From Carnegiea gigantea (lineage: Eukaryota; Streptophyta; Magnoliopsida; Caryophyllales; Cactaceae), in the NCBI GenBank assembly GCA_029747015.1, contig JAKOGI010000052.1, forward strand, positions 1,491,501 to 1,555,500: a stretch of DNA of 64,000 nt. Reading direction: 5' to 3'. Position 1 is the stretch's first letter; every line of letters begins with the position of its first letter. The notes under the pieces were generated by a model. It saw nothing but the letters and a program-made list of their open reading frames with translations. It was not told where the DNA came from and searched no databases. This document shows positions 21,553 to 30,999 of the stretch, in pieces. The translations under genes and the position numbers were made by a program.

Positions 21553-21966
21553 TCATTTGAACCCGAGCGCTCCTCCTGATTGTTCACTGGCCCGAGGCCA
21601 CCTCCCGAATGGGCCCGTCAGAGGAGCTGCGCCTCCAGAAGGGCATGCTTGTTGACACTTAGCCAGGATTCGAAAAGTAGTCCCCCATAGACCCTTGAGG
21701 GTCATCTTCAAGTCCCCGGCCATGTCCCTGCTCACCACGGGTAACTCCACAGCAGCATAAAGCACCATAGCATAAAACGTGGCCTGGACGATCTCAGGAA
21801 TGTCAAAGTCAGGTGTCGCTTCCTCCGCGCCAGGAAGAATGAAGCTAGGGCACAGGTCCCGGTAATCTTCTGGGAGCAGGCGAGGAGGACACGAGGCCTT
21901 CCTCAAATGCCATTTAAAGATCTCCCTAATGTAATCGGCCATTTCCTTAGCAGGGGGAGAGGCCAT
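21553..21966 (-). CDS. Small antisense ORF, unit 2 of a tandem triplet
   Basis: 137-residue open frame, the only unbroken member of the triplet. MASPPAKEMADYIREIFKWH starts it, then LLPEDYRDLCPSFILPGAEE, DFDIPEIVQATFYAMVLYAA, VELPVVSRDM and MTLKGLWGTTF. Units 1 and 3 align along the whole length: a W-H/Y motif near residue 19, a DY-DLCP-type box, acidic AEE, DF/DY-IPE-type box, a hydrophobic helix and a Trp near the end. The tail after residue 103 looks diverged (Pro/Gly-rich). I recognise no family, signal peptide or membrane segment. It is likely a retroelement-carried accessory ORF; whether it is translated is unknown. The start is chosen because upstream sequence is CT-rich leader following the TATA box. 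Confidence 0.55.
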   Translation of the reverse strand: MASPPAKEMADYIREIFKWHLRKASCPPRLLPEDYRDLCPSFILPGAEEATPDFDIPEIVQATFYAMVLYAAVELPVVSRDMAGDLKMTLKGLWGTTFRILAKCQQACPSGGAAPLTGPFGRWPRASEQSGGALGFK

Positions 21967-22001
21967 GACAAAGAGAAGAATAGAGTCTCTCCCTCTAGAA
22001 T

Positions 22002-22005
<4 letters not shown>

Positions 22006-22044
<39 letters not shown>
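22006..22044. repeat. (CT)n microsatellite in the unit 2 leader
   Basis: About 19 uninterrupted CT dinucleotides. On the minus strand it is a (GA)n run between the unit 2 TATA box and its ATG, in the predicted 5' leader. Unit 1 has a shorter degenerate CT tract at the same place. Confidence 0.9.
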
Positions 22045-22095
22045 AAAGAATTGGGAGCATGCTCAAGTAACTCTTCACAAGAATTCCAACTCCAT

Positions 22096-22185
22096 CTTTA
22101 TAGAGGGAAGCATGGGGAGTGAAGGACAACATGCCCCCTAAAGTGGTTCCAGAACCATGGTACCACTCTACTCACGCCACGTGGC
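22096..22185 (-). promoter_or_regulatory. Promoter-like module of unit 2
   Basis: Minus strand: GCCACGTGGC (22176-22185), then TCTATAAAG (22096-22104) about 72 bp downstream, then the GA-rich leader and the ATG at 21966. Spacing is nearly identical to unit 1. Confidence 0.58.
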
Positions 22186-22405
22186 ACCTGAGTGCTCAAT
22201 ACCTGTTTCGAACGTCACTAACCCCTTAACACGGAGGCTCGCAGCCCTGTAAGAGGGCCCAAAGGTCGTTCGCTCTAGCCATAGACGTGGGGATCAGGCC
22301 TCGAGAACCACGACCCTTCAATCGCAGGATACCAAAAGATCAAGCCTCATTGGAACAGCCTACAAACCAAATTAGCTAAGCAAGAACACAAGACCAGAGG
22401 CAGGG

Positions 22406-22975
22406 TCACAAAGGAAAAGAGGTCATTTTATTATGAATGTTCAAGGGGTACATGATTAAAAAAAAATTTAAAAAAAGATGAGGAAGACAAGATGGAAGAA
22501 AGGAAATGCACATCATAAAAACGCTATAGGACTGGATTCTATTCCTCGTTGTCATCACTGGGGGGGAGGACGCGCCTTCAGACCCCGAGCTCTCCTCATT
22601 GTCCTGATCGCTGTCCGCTTTATGACAGCAGACCTCCAAGATTCTGCCCCTGTTATGCCCTACCCATGCCTGGAAGGTGCTCCACTGCAACTATTTGAGG
22701 ATTGATTCCATTATGCCAATCATCCATCCGGGCAGAACACCCAACTTCACGGCATTATTAAGGAGTATCACAAGGAACATCACCTGGGGCGTCTCGGGAA
22801 GGTCATAGTCGAGGGCATACTCCTCAGCCACGACTAAATCGAAGCCCGGGCATAGGTCCTCGTAATCAGACGAGAGGGGCAGAGGAGGAAATGCAACCTC
22901 CCTACGGTACCAGTCCAAGTTTCCTAGAGCATGGAGCATCATTTCATCTGTTGTTAGTGAGCGGGGGAACCCCAT
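22406..22975 (-). pseudogene. Small antisense ORF, unit 3 of a tandem triplet, one internal stop
   Basis: The frame opens MGFPRSLTTDEMMLHALGNL and continues LSSDYEDLCPGFDLVVAEEY, LDYDLPETPQVMFLVILLNN and AVKLGVLPGWMIGIMESILK. It is then cut by a single TAG (22691-22693), beyond which the same frame continues LQWSTFQAWVGHNRGRILE and an acidic Ser/Glu-rich tail. The stop sits where a Gln codon (CAG) would fit. It aligns with units 1 and 2 throughout. CTTATAT at 23011-23017 is a TATA candidate; a diverged G-box-like element (GACACTTGGC, 23141-23150) is farther upstream than in the other units. Confidence 0.7.
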
Positions 22976-23261
22976 TTAGAAGAGAAGAAACTTTGGTACA
23001 AGGGAAATCCCCATATAAGGTATGAAATGTGGCTCCAAAACAACACCTTGTTGTACTCCAAAGTGGATGACTTCCCATGCCACTGGCCAGCCTCGAAAAC
23101 CAATGTTGCCTCAGAAGCCCAAACATGCCCCTGGTCGACAGCCAAGTGTCAGCTTAAGATGGGGTAGCCGGCTAAAGGCGGATCGTTTCCCGAAGACCCG
23201 CCGACCTCCATTACGCGAGTGCACTCCACATTTCACCTGACTACTCGTGCAGGCATACATA

Positions 23262-23284
23262 TAGGTAAAATGTGAGGGGCTAAA
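23262..23284 (+). other. Polypurine tract of the Tat element
   Basis: Purine-rich GGTAAAATGTGAGGGGCTAAA immediately precedes the 3' LTR, the expected plus-strand priming site. Confidence 0.6.
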
Positions 23285-23750
23285 TGATCCAAAAAATATG
23301 ATTTTTCTGGGAAGGCTCACTCATTTCCAATCATGGGTCAGGCCTAGTCAGGCATAGTGGGCCCTGACGGGACCCTAGGGGCTCCAACCAGAGGCCCAAG
23401 CGGAGCTAGCAGTTCGGCAGTGCATTTTGGGGGTCTCCAAGTACGAAATTATCATTTTATCCTTTGCCACGGGAGCTACAAATGCTTACCTACCCATCTC
23501 AGAAAAAGGATTCGCACTCTGGCATAATTTCCCATATTCTTTATATTCTCTCTTTGCTGCTTTTATCTCTCATTGGGCCGCGCCATTAACTTGACTGTCG
23601 GAAAGGCATTCCTCGGACCACAATCCGGTGTGGCTTTTTTGCAGGTTCGGCATTTGAGGAGAGGGCCGCCAGCTAATCTGCGTACCATCACATAAGTCCG
23701 CTCTCTCATCCCACGTCATCTCCAGCAATGCACGAAAAGTTCCGGAAACA
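23285..23750 (+). repeat. 3' LTR of the Tat element
   Basis: Partner of 10977-11447. Begins TGATCCAAAAAATATG and ends TTCCGGAAACA. The TATA box position is degraded (ACAAATGC where the 5' LTR has ATAAATAC). Differences between the LTRs are largely C-to-T or G-to-A. Confidence 0.93.
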
Positions 23751-23755
23751 TTTAT

Positions 23756-24212
23756 CATCCATATGTGTCCCCTTTTACATTTGAATTTTACTCTAGATTG
23801 AAGTGGACTATAATGATATAAGTCTTCTTTGCCTAACAAGTATCTGCGCTATGAGTCCACACTAATTTATTTGATATACACTTGTCAATACAATCTTGTG
23901 AGATATCTGAATTACTTGATGTCAGGGAATGTTGCAGATATCTATTTTAATTTTCTTAGGCAAAATTTACGTGAATTTAACGTAATTCGACTTAACTAAT
24001 TTTGAATAACATCGAGAAAGACACTAGGAAAATGATTTGATAAATTTTATGTGAATTTCTGCGGTGAGACTAATTAAAAATTTTGTCATTATTGTACGTA
24101 GGTGGTGCAATATTGCTAAATTTTATATATTAATTGGGCATTTAACAAAGAGTCATATATAAGCTCAAATGAGATTCCATCCCAAAACTAATTAACAATG
24201 GGTTGAGTAATT
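23756..24212. other. AT-rich spacer, no gene seen
   Basis: Sequence to the right of the Tat element insertion. No ORF or repeat that I recognise. Confidence 0.5.
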
Positions 24213-24325
24213 TACCAGCTTATGTACATGCTTAGACCCTTTAAGTTTATCAATGTGGGACAATACCCCCTTTCAAATTCTTTAAGTTTTATTATCAATG
24301 TGGGATAACATCCACTTTCATGCTC

Positions 24326-24330
<5 letters not shown>
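24213..24330 (-). repeat. LTR fragment of TRIM type
   Basis: On the minus strand it begins TGTTGGAGCATGAAAGTGG and contains two TCCCACATTGATAA motifs, the hallmark of the LTRs at 26978-27437. It is truncated on its left side; the (AT)n run abuts its 5' edge. Confidence 0.55.

Positions 24331-24381
<51 letters not shown>
24331..24381. repeat. (AT)n microsatellite
   Basis: About 25 AT dinucleotides without interruption. Confidence 0.9.
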
Positions 24382-24383
<2 letters not shown>

Positions 24384-24739
24384 CTAACGATTATGTTAAT
24401 ACTAATGATTAGATTTACGCATTGTAATAGTCACGCATAGGTTAGTAAAATAAAATCCATCAACTAATCTCTCCATAAAATACACCGACTCCAATTTCCT
24501 TAGAGCGACGATTGTTTCTTTACTCGCACTCCATTGGTCGACCCTTAATTCAATTCATATTTATCCATCCTAAGTTGATTAAGATGTACGTTAAGCCATT
24601 TGATTTTACTTGGTTTTTGGCCCAATACATCAAATATGTTACCTGTTGGCATTGAATTTTTTTGTTTAAATAAGTAAATAATAATAGAAATAAATAATGG
24701 ACACATATAAAATCTAATAACTTCCTTGCTGTTACACGT

Positions 24740-25249
24740 TTCATCCATTTCCTACCCCCACCGCACTTCTCTCTTCTCTCTCTTCTGTATAAATCATCTC
24801 TCTTTCTCTATCCTCTTCATTGTTGTTCATCCATCTTCTTAATTTTTAGAAAATTACACCAAAAAAATCAACAAAATAATATTAAAACTCAAAATTTCAC
24901 TACTTTCGTCATAATTGTCAGTCACATCTCAGTGATAATCGATTTCTTCCTTCCATACTTGAATTAAATGGAAGAATGTGAATATGTTCACTTGTTCCTG
25001 AACAATTCTTTAATATTTTTATTATTGATTTGACTGAATCAAAAGATATTGTATATTGCAACAGGAAGATCAGCTGATATTCAGCAATTATACATTCATT
25101 TTCATCATGGAGATTTCGAGGATGAAGAAGTAGGGGAAGACAATTTAAAAGTCAGAGCATTTCAACTAGCAAGGATGTGCTTGCTTGTGTATTGGAGTTT
25201 TAACTATTTTTTCCCCTTTCAAATTCACTTGCCTAAGATATGTAGTTAG
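24740..25249 (+). other. Promoter-like stretch with unassigned short ORF
   Basis: A CT-rich run (24755-24835) with TGTATAAATC at 24786-24795 looks like a TATA box and pyrimidine-rich leader. An ATG at 24968 is soon stopped. A splice-acceptor-like TTGCAACAG ends at 25065, and the frame after it (residues RSADIQQLYIHFHHGDFEDE) runs to 25249. I do not recognise the protein. It could be a broken host gene start or a chance arrangement. Confidence 0.25.
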
Positions 25250-25669
25250 TTACTGGTTTTCATTTTGTAGCTATAGGTTGTTTATTCACGATCTTAAGTT
25301 TGTTCATTATTAAAAGGAAACTTTTGTTTATTTACGATTGTAATGGATTGCTTTTTTTTTTTAATATTATTGATTGCTACTATATTAAAATTTACTTCAA
25401 TAGTTTTTGCCATATTGCTCCTGATCCAAGGAATAGTCGTTGTTAAACTTTGTTTGATTACTTTACAAATTAAAGGTTTGTTTACTAACATTTCTAGTGT
25501 GTCATGATGCAAAGGACATTTGTTAATGTGTATTTATGATTCAAAGAGTAATATTTGTCAATGTTTTATTAAATTATTTTCAACTTTAATTTTCCTTAGC
25601 ATACCCTTTTTTTATCATCATGTAGAAAATGATAATTCACTCTCTATGAATATTTTTGAAAGAATAGAT

Positions 25670-26306
25670 GAACAAACTGGTAACCTCAATGAACAACCCT
25701 ACAATAGATAATGAACAAATCCTATTATCAGTGAACTTTATCCAAACATCCAATGACCAAGCTGAAGCGGCTCAATGAACAATTCATGTTCACATACCCA
25801 AGGGTGAACATCATTGAAACAATAATTGAATAAATTGGATAGTCTCAATGAACAACCTCACGATAGATTATAAATAAATATCCTACCATTAGTGCACCTT
25901 AAAGACATCTAATGAATAAATACACGAGATTTAGTGAGCAATTTAGATTGATCACGTATCAATAGTGAACATAGTTGAAATAATGAATGAACAAATTGGG
26001 CAGCCCTAGTGAAGAATCTCACAACATTATGTACAAATATATCATACTATTAACGAACTTTATTAAGACGTCCAATAAATAAGTTGACGAGGCTTAATAA
26101 ACAATTAAGATTTACATGGCCGAGAGTGAGGAATATTTAAACGACATAGCATCAAAGGGGGCAACCTTAATGAGCAACCTCACACTAGAATATAAATAAA
26201 TATCCTACTATTAGTAAACTTTATCAAGACATCCAATGAAGAAATTGATTGTCATTAGTGAACAATTTAAATTCATATACCCAGTCAAACAATGATAACT
26301 TTTTAA
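25670..26306. repeat. Tandem array, four units of about 160 bp
   Basis: Units begin near 25670, 25828, 25989 and 26149, each with a variant of GAACAAATTGG, then AATGAACAACCTCAC, then CTATTAGTGAACTTTAT and AGACATCCAATGAA. Spacing is 158-161 bp, a satellite-like monomer size. A partial copy precedes the first unit. Units have diverged considerably and contain no ORF. Confidence 0.8.
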
Positions 26307-26977
26307 AATAAAAAAATCTAATATAAATAATGAATATAATCTGAAAATAAAAGGCGAAAATAACATTTAATTTATGATGACATTGGAGTTGATTCTATGT
26401 TAATCCTAAATCATAAATTTAAAAAAAAATCAAATGTGATAAAATATAGTATATGAGTGCTAATGATAAGGAAAGTTGATAATATAGAAAGTGACGATAT
26501 AATAATGTAATTCCTTGATTATGATGGATCAAGCCATCAGTTGCTCTAACGCTAAGTCATTAACCGCACAATCTACTAAAATCCTGCATTTATTCCCAAA
26601 AAAAAAAAGGCTAATTGTAGCGGTTACTAATAAACATGGCCACCCTCAGATTTAAGAAAAAAATATAAAAATAAATAATTAAATAAATAATTTGATAAAT
26701 GTAACTGTTGAATTGGCACTGATATCATCCCTAAAAGTACAAGCTCCTAGGTACGTACAATAAAATGCAATTTTTGGGCCTGTACAATTGTGTAATTATC
26801 ATACAAAGTTCCGGTATTACTGTTCATTTCATATATCCCATGCATCGTTTTTAAAATGGTGACAAGGTAGTATACTTACGGACTTACCTTAAGCTCAATT
26901 AAGGAGATGTATGGGTAAGCAGGGGTGGACTTATGTATGAACTATGAGAGTACAGTTGTCGAAGTACTGTCAGCTAG
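26307..26977. other. AT-rich spacer, no gene seen
   Basis: No coding potential or terminal repeats seen. Confidence 0.5.
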
Positions 26978-27437
26978 TGTTGGAGTGTGAAAGTAAAGTT
27001 TGTCCCCACATTGATAAAATTAAAAGGTTTGAGTAAATATGCAAGCTTGTGAACCGCCTTACTTAGTGTCAGATGGTTTTGAGTTGGAACCTCATTTGAA
27101 CTTATACACATGTCTCGTTTGTTTAAAACCCAATTTATATAAAAAAATTTAATATAATATCATAATGAGTTGTTCGATCTTGGTTTGTCATAGTTCCCAT
27201 TTGATTAAGATTGTGCGAACATGTTAGGCCTTGTTAGCAGCCCACACGTGAGGGAGCGTATTAAAGTGTGAAAGCAGTGTTTGTCTCATATTGATAAAAT
27301 TAAAGGGTTTGAGCACATATATAAGCTTGTAAGTCATAACTCCCTCTATTACCAATTGATTTTGACTTGAAACCTTATTTGACCTTATATACATTACGTG
27401 TTTGTTTAAAACCCAATTTATATAAAAAATTTTAACA
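26978..27437 (+). mobile_element. TRIM (terminal-repeat retrotransposon in miniature)
   Basis: Two direct LTRs, 26978-27154 and 27259-27437 (177 and 179 bp), flank an internal region of only about 104 bp. LTR 1 starts TGTTGGAGTGTGAAAG and LTR 2 starts with the same text after G-to-A changes (TATTAAAGTGTGAAAG). Right after LTR 1, TAATATCATAATGAG resembles a decayed TATCAGAGC methionine-tRNA primer site. CACGTGAGGGAGC just before LTR 2 is a good polypurine tract. No coding capacity. No clear target duplication (GCTAG and ACTCC). Confidence 0.8.
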
Positions 27438-27955
27438 ACTCCCCAAATTTTTTGCAAAATAATTATGTATATTTAAAATTTTATTTTAAACGGATACCCA
27501 TGCATAAAAATTAATTAATATTTATTAAATTTATAAGACTTAAACCTGGGATATCTTTATATCAAAATTTTAGATCCATCACTATAGAGATATGTATAAC
27601 AACGTTCTTGCATTTTCAACCATTAATCAGTTTAAATTTTTAGTTGGGGCCGTGGTCTTTAAAGTCTACTCATGCCAAAGAATGAGCATTCTGAACCAGG
27701 CCAGTAGTAAAAACTGTGTCTGTCTCTTTATGATTGAAGTAGAAGTACTGAAGACAGGTGGACCATGTAGAACATTGATTAATGAGACCACCAAGTTGAA
27801 GAAACCGTCATGAATATTTTTGGGAAGCATCTTGCTTGCCATTGAAAGTGAATGCCATGCACTAAGTACACATTTAATTTGATTCCACCCTTTGTGACAT
27901 TTTCCTAGCTAGGACACCAACTACCATGGTGTAATTTCTATAGCATTTTGTTTTA
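27438..27955. other. Spacer, no gene seen
   Basis: One 73-codon ORF (27592-27813) without recognisable features. Confidence 0.5.
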
Positions 27956-27957
27956 TT

Positions 27958-28060
27958 TGTAACAATAATAATAGTAGCAGCAGCAACAACCACGACGACG
28001 ACGACAACGACAATGATGGCGACAACGACAACAACAACAACAATAACAATAATAATGACA
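27958..28060. repeat. Compound trinucleotide microsatellite
   Basis: Runs of AAT, AGC, AAC, ACG and GAC triplets, imperfect. Frames on either strand give homopolymeric products and are not genes. Confidence 0.9.
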
Positions 28061-28579
28061 AATGTGTACAGTTGCGTATAAATCGTAAATGTTCATAATA
28101 GAACATAGTAACTTTAACTTTTAAAACTTTAGTTTTCAGGGTTTTAATGAGTTGATCATCCCTTAATATGTACAATTTTATAGTTTTTTGTTGGATAGGT
28201 CACCCCAATAATAGGTGGTATGAAATATTCTACAAATTAGATAAGTCATCAATGTGCATTGTTATAGGAGGATAGTTACGTACCTTAATGTATTTCTACA
28301 ATTCTGTATTATTATGAGGAGATGTTTGGAAATTAGTCTTATTGAGAGAATTTAGAGGGAATGAGATATCTTATGAATGCATATGAGATTTGGTATATAA
28401 CTATATACTCCGTATGATATTCCAGATATAAAAGTGGGCGATCCTCTTGATCCTAGGGTTTTGAGAAATGACTATGCGCGTGAGTTTTTAGGTCAATTGT
28501 GGGATTTGTCCTAGACCCCTAAATTCCTAATGGGGAGTACATATTTGTGTCCAACTCATTGGATCCCTTTGCAAGGCAA

Positions 28580-28732
28580 CCCAATAGACATCGTATAGGT
28601 CGGGGCCCAAGCCACAATACCCGAGCTTAGTACCTTTGCAAATCTCTCACAATTGGGAGAAGGCTATATTATAGGATTCAATCCCTGCGTCTCCCATATA
28701 GAACGGATACTTAGTACCAATTGAGCTACATA
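28580..28732 (-). repeat. tRNA-derived SINE remnant
   Basis: On the minus strand: TAGCTCAATTGGT (A box, 28716-28728) and GGGATTGAATCC (B box, 28674-28685) about 35 bp apart, the RNA polymerase III promoter layout of a tRNA-derived SINE, followed by unrelated tail sequence. It cannot fold as a full tRNA. Confidence 0.6.
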
Positions 28733-29149
28733 TGTGTGTTGCCAAAGTTCATTCCAAGCTTTCATTCTCAACGTTTTGCAATGAATTAAAAATATTTGAG
28801 TTCAAACATGTACCACTCTAATACTGTCCTAAGTAAGAAATAAATCTCATTAATTAGAACGAAAAGATTTTTGAGATCTTATTTAAGTAGGATCTGAGGT
28901 TAGGTCTTGGACTCCAATATGACAATTAAGTCTTATAGGAAGAACCTGAATTGTAAAGGGGTATCTATTATCTATTATGGCAGATAAAAACACCTTAAAA
29001 CTTCAACTCTCAGGTTCGCTTTGGGGTTAAGTGCTTAATTAGCATAGTTTTGACTCCATCAAGGAGACAAACATAAGGGTTTTGCCTCTCTTATACACAC
29101 AACAGGGAAGGGAGGTGGAAAGGACAAACATATGCATTTCAGATGTATT

Positions 29150-29711
29150 AGGATTAAACCCACTCTAATACCATTGTTGGGAACGGAAGTGTAAAATAAA
29201 AAAATAGCCATGCACATAAACACATCAACTCCACAAGAAAGCAAACAACACATGATTCAACACAACCAATTCCTCCGCGCTGACGAGAAAAGCCACGATC
29301 AACAACAACCGTCAATCGATAGCTTTCACTGTAATCAGAACAGGTTGGTTACAACTGGGTACACCCACAACACTACGCCTCTCTCCATCCAAGCCGTCTT
29401 TGAGCCCACCATCATGAATTTATCTTCCCTCTCAACAGACTCTTTCCCTACCAAGAGTTTGGGGTGCTTCGAATACACTCCAGATATACCTAGTCTTGCA
29501 CCATCTCTTACTTCTCAAGACCGCACTTTTGATCAAAATCATCCCACCTGCATGCACACAAGATCCGACAACGGGTCAAGACGATCCCTCACTCACTTTT
29601 TGGGGTTATTTTAATCAACATCTACGAGCATTATTTATACTTTGCACATTTACCACATATATGACCTCCGCAATGCCTTGTTTTCCAAGCAAAAGATCCT
29701 AATAGAGGAAA
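29150..29711 (-). repeat. Minus-strand LTR with adjacent primer binding site (candidate)
   Basis: CTCTAATACCAT at 29163-29174 is, on the minus strand, ATGGTATTAGAG, one change from the TGGTATCAGAG methionine-tRNA primer site. It abuts TGTTGGGAACGGAAG, the inverted terminus of an LTR running to about 29711. GTATAAATAATG on the minus strand (29628-29639) fits the LTR TATA box. No partner LTR is seen to the left, so this is a truncated element. Confidence 0.5.
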
Positions 29712-29719
29712 GCACATAT

Positions 29720-30460
29720 TATATTTGTTGGGCAAATCCCATCGATTACCTTTTTCTGAAGTAGAACATTGTTATGGAACTCTTTTTTATTTAATACACT
29801 CATATGTTTGGCAGTCACCACTTCTTTCTAATTTGAGTTATTGTGATTATGCTTGTGTTTGTGGATGATTGTACTCTTTTACGTACGTGGATTTATCCCA
29901 AGACACATAAATCTGAAGTGTGATTGCGTTCCAAATATTGGTTGAAAATATATCTGATTGCAAACTAAAATTTTTTCAAATGCAAAGAGTATGATAATGG
30001 TCCATTAAAAGAGTATCTTATTCATAATGGCATTTATTTTCCAAAATCACGCCCCAACATTCTTCAACAAAATGGGGAGCTGAGCACAAATATCGTCATA
30101 TCATAGAAATGGCCTGCGCTTTTCTTCTTGATGCTAATCTGCCTGGACAATTCGGGGTGGATGTAGTATTAATTAGCTACCCACTCCAATTTTAGACAAT
30201 CGCTCACCATTTGAAAAATTGTTTCATAAAGTTCCTGATTATTCCTTTTTACAGGTGTTCAGTTTGAATGTTTTCCTACTTTTTTTACTTGCCAACAAAT
30301 GTTGGCTCCACATTCAAAACGATGTGTTTTTATTGGTTATACTTCAAATTACAAGGGTTACCGATGTTTAGATCCAACTACGGGGTGCGTGTATGTTATT
30401 TGTCATGTCTTGTTCCATAAAGATGTCTTCCCTTGTATTGAACTTCAGTCTCCTGAGTCT
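29720..30460 (+). pseudogene. copia integrase remnant
   Basis: Broken frames give SHRLPFSEVEHC-like and YPKTHKSEV-like blocks, then MACAFLLDANLPGQF, and at 30299-30460 RCVFIGYTSNYKGYRCLDP and CHVLFHKDVFP, the C-terminal integrase blocks. A Ser/Pro-rich linker follows to about 30930. Confidence 0.82.
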
Positions 30461-30999
30461 CGGGCGCACAACATTCCTCCACGTCAGTTAGTAATCCTTT
30501 GTACTCTTCCTAACCCATATGCTCCCCATCCTGACCCACTCATTCCTTCTTCCACTTTTGGTTCACCAGGGGCGTTTGTGTTAGGCCCAAATCATGCCCC
30601 ATCATCTCCCTCCCATTTTCGGCTCCGCGTCTGCTTGCCCGAGCCAAAGCCCAACTCCAAGTCTTCCTTCTTCAGTTTCTCCCACGTCTACCATCTCTGG
30701 GTCGGCATTCTCAGCCCTCCCCTCCACTGATTCGTTGTGTTCATTAGAAGGGCAATCCAATCTTCTTCAACCCATTCATGCTCGTCTCCTGTCACTTCTT
30801 TTCCTTAACTCGGTCACACTTCTTCCTCTCTTGCACATATTTCCAGCCCACCCTCCTTCCCTACTTCAACTTCACTTTCCTCTAGTGTCATTCCCACTCA
30901 TCATCCTATGTAAACTAAGTCTCACTCAGACAATGTGAAACCCCGAATATTTTTTCTTTACATACTCAATATCATGAGTATGAACCAACTTCCTACTCA

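Larger units (their letters stand above)
10977..23750 (+). mobile_element. Tat-type Ty3/gypsy retrotransposon with antisense genes, no integrase
   Basis: 12.8-kb LTR element. The 5' LTR is 10977-11447 and the 3' LTR 23285-23750; both begin TGATCCA. Flanks TTTGT (10972-10976) and TTTAT (23751-23755) look like a 5-bp target duplication with one change. A primer binding site follows the 5' LTR. Plus-strand order is gag, protease, RT, RNase H and a second (archaeal-type) RNase H, which together with long 3' noncoding and antisense sequence points to the Tat/Retand group. No integrase motif lies between 15727 and the 3' LTR. All pol domains have stops. By eye the LTRs differ mostly by transitions, as expected for an old methylated copy. 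Confidence 0.92.

Noticed and set aside
21907..22122. Plus-strand ORF with a Leu-Ser repeat
   Set aside because: Translation of the (CT)n microsatellite in the leader of antisense unit 2.
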